Source of the DNA: Avena insularis
Taxonomy: Eukaryota > Streptophyta > Magnoliopsida > Poales > Poaceae
Assembly: GCA_023614405.1 (NCBI GenBank)
Contig: CM042694.1
Span: 480,287,392 to 480,351,391 of the forward strand
Direction of reading: 5' to 3'
DNA: 64,000 bases
Made by a program: the position numbers and the translations under genes. Positions 60,479 to 64,000 of the stretch are shown here, in pieces. Numbering within the stretch: position 1 is the first letter of the stretch; the number at the start of each line of letters is the position of its first letter. The notes under the pieces were generated by a model, which was not told where the DNA came from, ran no database searches, and saw nothing but the letters and a program-made list of their open reading frames with translations.

Positions 60479-60686
60479 CCCTTCAGAAAACATAACAAAT
60501 GTAGATAAGCTTCACACGTCAGCTAATATAGGCTATATTAGCGATAGATAATAGGGTACTTAACGAGGTTCGATACATTCGCTGCTCAATAGCCAACACA
60601 CAACATATAAAAACAAACGAAGCTGCTTTATAGCAGCAGTAGTAGCACTCACGTTCAGCCTCCTCCCTCTAGCACTTCCTCCAATT

Positions 60687-61658
60687 CTAGTTGCCCAGTC
60701 CCTTGATCTTAGGCACCTTGGGCTTGATCGGAGGCATGCGACCCTCAACGATGGCCACCTGCTAGAGGTTGCGGAGGTGAATGCTGAGCGAAGAAGGCAT
60801 GGACATTCATGGTCTGGTAGACATTGGGGTTGGAGGAGCTCAAGTCCTCGGCATGCCTCACGAGGTAGTTGAAGTCGGTTGCACCGAGTCTCCTTTTGCA
60901 GAAGCAACACCTGTAGATGTCGCATGCAAAGTACGCGTCATACTGGCCGGACTGCATCCTCCTCAGCACCTGACGAGTCTTGGTGTGCCTGGACTCGGCG
61001 TCACTACAGACATCAGTGTTGTGCACCTGTTGGAACAAATAGTAGTGTGCATGATAATAAGACCATGATTGAGATCCCTTGATTATCGGGATTGATTATT
61101 TGCATAAATTAACTGATTGAGATCCCATGATTATTTGCATAAGTTAATCAAGTGGGTTAAATTCCCCAATCCCCAAATCTCAAACAAAATCAAATAATGA
61201 TTCTAACTAAAGATCGGCGCTAGTATTAACCAGGGAATCCCTTAACTACAACTCGAAGCACAAATAAAATAGGATTGAAATGCGAACAGGCGGATTCATC
61301 GATCTAGCAGCTAATAACACAAGATCTAGCATCCAACGATGGGAATGGAGAAGAACAAGGGAAGGGGATCAAACCTAGTTACCTCCGACCTTGGGTCGAC
61401 AATGCTGTTGTCGTAGGGGTTCTCCGGACAGATGTACTCCTCCTCCTCCTCGTAGGGGTCCCACTCGAGCAGGATCTACCCATGACTGGCGGGGGCCTCC
61501 TCACCGGCGGCTACGTTAGAAGAGGGGACAAGGGCCTGGATAGGGACAATGGATGCTTTTTATTCCTTGATAGGGGCTTGGATAGAGATGGGGGCCTTGT
61601 CGCTAGTGGCCTTGGAGGGAATGATGGCCACCGCATCCTTCTTCTCCATCGCTAGCAT
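60687..61658 (-). pseudogene. Two-exon pseudogene, Cys-rich protein
   Basis: Minus strand. Exon 1 61658-61383 (92 codons, ATG at 61658) and exon 2 61026-60687 are separated by a 356-base GT...AG intron in phase 0. Exon 1 begins MLAMEKKDAVAIIPSKATS and ends EEEEEYICPENPYD, DPRSE. Exon 2 reads CSDAESRHTKTRQVLRRM, then YRCCFCKRRLGATDFNYLVRHAE, resembling the short Cys-Cys-His type finger of plant XS-domain proteins, tentatively. Stops in exon 1: TAA 61562-61560 and TAG 61478-61476. Exon 2 is one base over a multiple of three: after AFFAQHSPP the coding text moves frame to VAIVEGRMPPIKPKVPK and ends at TAG 60689-60687, with a further TAG at 60764-60762. Not functional as it stands. Confidence 0.6.
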
Positions 61659-62686
61659 GGTTGGGGTTTTCTTCGAGGTTTGCGGAAGGTGATGGAATAG
61701 TGGAGACAGTTGTGTGAGTGAGCGAATGAGTGAGTGAGTGAGAGTGGTAGGAGGAGAGGGAGAGGGGCTCTATAATAAAGGTGAAGGGAAGGGACGTTTC
61801 TTTGCACCACCGTGCACCGCGTACACTACTACACCGTGGACCTTGTATGCTATTACACCGTGCACCACGATAGGCGTCCGTCATGTTTTTCCCTTGAGTC
61901 TAACCCTAGCGCGCTAGACATACTCATTTATCCCCTCGAGAGTAACAATGGGACATTAGTTGTACTCACTTTTACCCTTGGGTACTAACCCTGCGTGTGC
62001 AATATACTCAGTTTTACCCTCAAGTGGCTAGTCAGCACAGAGTCAACGAATGGGGTTTAGTTGCTAATTGGCTCATTTATACACACTAATTCAAAAAAGA
62101 TCAAAACATAGTGTCACCTACTAATGGAGTCTACTTATGTGACTTGCCACCTAGGAAACCATAAGAAACATAGAGAAATCAAGTTTTACCCTAAACCACC
62201 ACTTCTCAAATCACCTACTAGCTATGTAGGTGCATGGCTTTCTACTCAAACCCTTTCCCAAAACATCCTTGCCAAAAACATAGTTTGTCTGAATGAGGCC
62301 ATAATTGGCACACTCATGTATATTTGAATTGCAGATAATTTGATGCAGGCCAAGATGTATTTCATTGTATAAAAAATGCATTTTCCATTTTTTAAATCTG
62401 TTTCTATCTTCTATATGAATCCCTTAGTCTATTTTGCCCTTGGTTTTTGGATACTACTCATTTTTGCCCTCGCTCACAAAAGCCCAAATGTGTACTCACT
62501 TTGGCTGCTATGCACTGATTAGTCGACACAGTTGTCACGTGGATCATGCCCACCAACCGTTGATACTCTGTGATCCAACGAGCAAGATCCCCCTCTCTAT
62601 ATGTGCCACCTCTCTATATGTGCCACTGATACTTTACCTCCATAACAAATTAAAATAAAGGGAACATGTTCAAAACATAGCATCAT
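61659..62686 (-). other. Upstream of the pseudogene and unassigned sequence
   Basis: Next to the minus-strand start lies a CT-rich leader with CACTCACTCACTCA (61720-61740) and a TTATTATAGAG TATA-like motif near 61770. Beyond, the line TACTCA-TTTT-CCC recurs (61921, 61963, 62005, 62455, 62493), as does the GTGCACC/ACACCGTG repeat near 61800-61865. No gene is supported. Open frames at 62124 and 62434 have no domain. Confidence 0.35.
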
Positions 62687-64000
62687 CATGTCCAGAGTGT
62701 AATTTGAAAGTGTTCAAGAGTTGTATTATTTTGGTATATGCACGAGACATAAAGATTTTAGTTTAGGGATCTCTTTAGTTTATGCATTTCTATTCATGCT
62801 CTAAAAATGGTAAACTCTCAAGATTTGTTTAGTACAACAATATCATGTCCAAAGTGTAATTTGAAAGTGTTCAAGAGTTGCATAATTTTGGTATATGCAT
62901 TAGACATAAATATTTTAGTTTTGTGACCCCTTTAGTTTATGCATTACTTTTCACTCTCTGAAAATGGTAGACTCCCAAGTTTTTCATAGGACAACATTAT
63001 CAGGTCCAAAATTTAATTTGAAAGTGTTCAACAGTTGTATAATTTTGGTATATGCATTATACATAAATATTTTAGTTTAGTGATCCCTTTAGTTTATGCA
63101 TTATTTTTCACTCTCTGTAAATGGTAAACTCCCAAGATTTGCTTAGGACAACATTATCATGTCCAAAGTGTAATTGGAAAGTGTTCAAGAGTTGTATAAT
63201 TTTGGTATATGCATGATACAAAAAGATTTTAGTTTAAGGATCCCTTTAGTGTATGTATTTCTTGCAGGCTCTAAAAATGTTAAACCCTCAAGATTTTCTT
63301 AGGACAACATTATCATGTCCAAAGTGTAATTTGAAAGTGTTCAAGAGTTGCTTAATTTTGTTATATGCATGAGACAAAATTATTTTAGTTTAGTGACCCA
63401 TTTAGTTTATGCATTACTTTTCACTCTCTGAAAATGGTAAACTCCCAAGTTTTTCTTAGGACAACATTATCATGTCCAAAGTGTAATCTTAAAGTGTTCA
63501 AGTGTTGTATAATATTGGTATATGCATAACACAAAAAGATTTTAGTTTAGGGATCCCTTTAGTTTATGCATTACTTTTCACTCCCTGAAAATGGTAAACT
63601 CTTAATATTTTCTTGGGACAACATTATCATGTCCAAATTGTAATTTGAAAGTGTTCAAGAGTTGTATAATTTTGGTATATGCATTATACATACATATTTT
63701 ATTTTAGTGATCCTTTTAGTTCATGCATTACTTTTCACTCTCTGAAAATGGTAAACTCCCAAGATTTTCTTAGGACAACATTATGATGTCCAAAGTGTAA
63801 TTTGAAAGTTTTCAAGAGTTGTATAATTTTGGTATATGCATGAGACATAAAGATTTTAGTGAATGCATTACTTTTCACCCTCTAAAAATGATAAACTCTC
63901 TTTTTTATATCAAGAGTTGTATAGTGTTTTTAATTTGAAAGTGTTCAAGAGTTGGGTCATTTTCTTTCTTATTTCTTATACTTCCATCTCCCTAAATCTT
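62687..64000 (+). repeat. Satellite with a 157 bp unit
   Basis: CATGTCC or a close variant starts units at 62687, 62844, 63001, 63158, 63314, 63471, 63628 and 63785 (spacing 157, 157, 157, 156, 157, 157, 157). Each unit contains TAATTTGAAAGTGTTCAAG, AATTTTGGTATATGCAT, TAGTTTATGCATTACTTTTC, AAAATGGTAAACTC and TTAGGACAACATTAT. The last unit is shortened and rearranged after about 63860, and a scrambled copy continues to the end. The unit is near nucleosome length, as for many plant satellites. No coding frame is present. Confidence 0.9.

Overview
The window looks like repeat-rich grass DNA, most likely Triticeae (wheat, barley, rye or Aegilops). The reasons are the LTR start and end sequences: a BARE/Angela-type copia start (TGAAGGAAATATGCCC), a Sabrina-like Athila start (TGATACGTCCATTTTGC) and Tekay-type LTRs of 4 kb or more. 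Nested insertion, a CACTA end and a Stowaway-type MITE end fit the same origin. No bacterial features, rRNA, tRNA or CRISPR were seen. Almost every coding stretch is a decayed retrotransposon. Assignments come from reading motifs, not from a database search.

Layout. 1-8161: 3' half of a Tekay-like Ty3/gypsy chromovirus (A) with a long 3' LTR carrying a probable small solo LTR. 8162-11780: 3' end of a Sabrina-like Athila element (B). 11781-37948: a second Athila element (C), split by two insertions only a few bases apart. The first is a solo LTR of family X (14892-25406, TSD CCTAT), which itself holds a full-length copia element (16516-24749, TSD ATGTA). The second is a non-autonomous large retrotransposon with about 4.45 kb LTRs and a 0.8 kb core (25419-35119, TSD AATTC). 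C resumes at 35120 and ends with its 3' LTR.

37949-39984: low-repeat DNA with a candidate three-exon small gene on the minus strand. 39985-43547: 5' part of a minus-strand Athila element (D). 43548-54520: two arrays of diverged tandem repeats of about 630-650 bp. Between them lie gene-like sequence, a GAATAGTAAA minisatellite and the 3' end of a CACTA transposon at 51578. 54614-54697: the last codons of a minus-strand gene fragment. 54747-59950: Athila element E, interrupted by a second family-X LTR (56168-58667).

59951-62686: non-LTR DNA holding a MITE end and a two-exon pseudogene on the minus strand. 62687-64000: a satellite with a 157 bp period, about eight units, running off the window.

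The retrotransposons all appear immobile. Reading frames carry stops, mostly of the CAG/CAA to TAG/TAA or TGG to TAG type, and frameshifts, and two have a catalytic Asp replaced by Asn. The points most worth checking are the higher-order structure of the 51.6-54.5 kb array, family-specific palindromes shared by an Athila internal region and its LTR, the candidate 92-residue gene near 39 kb, and the insertion hotspot in element C.
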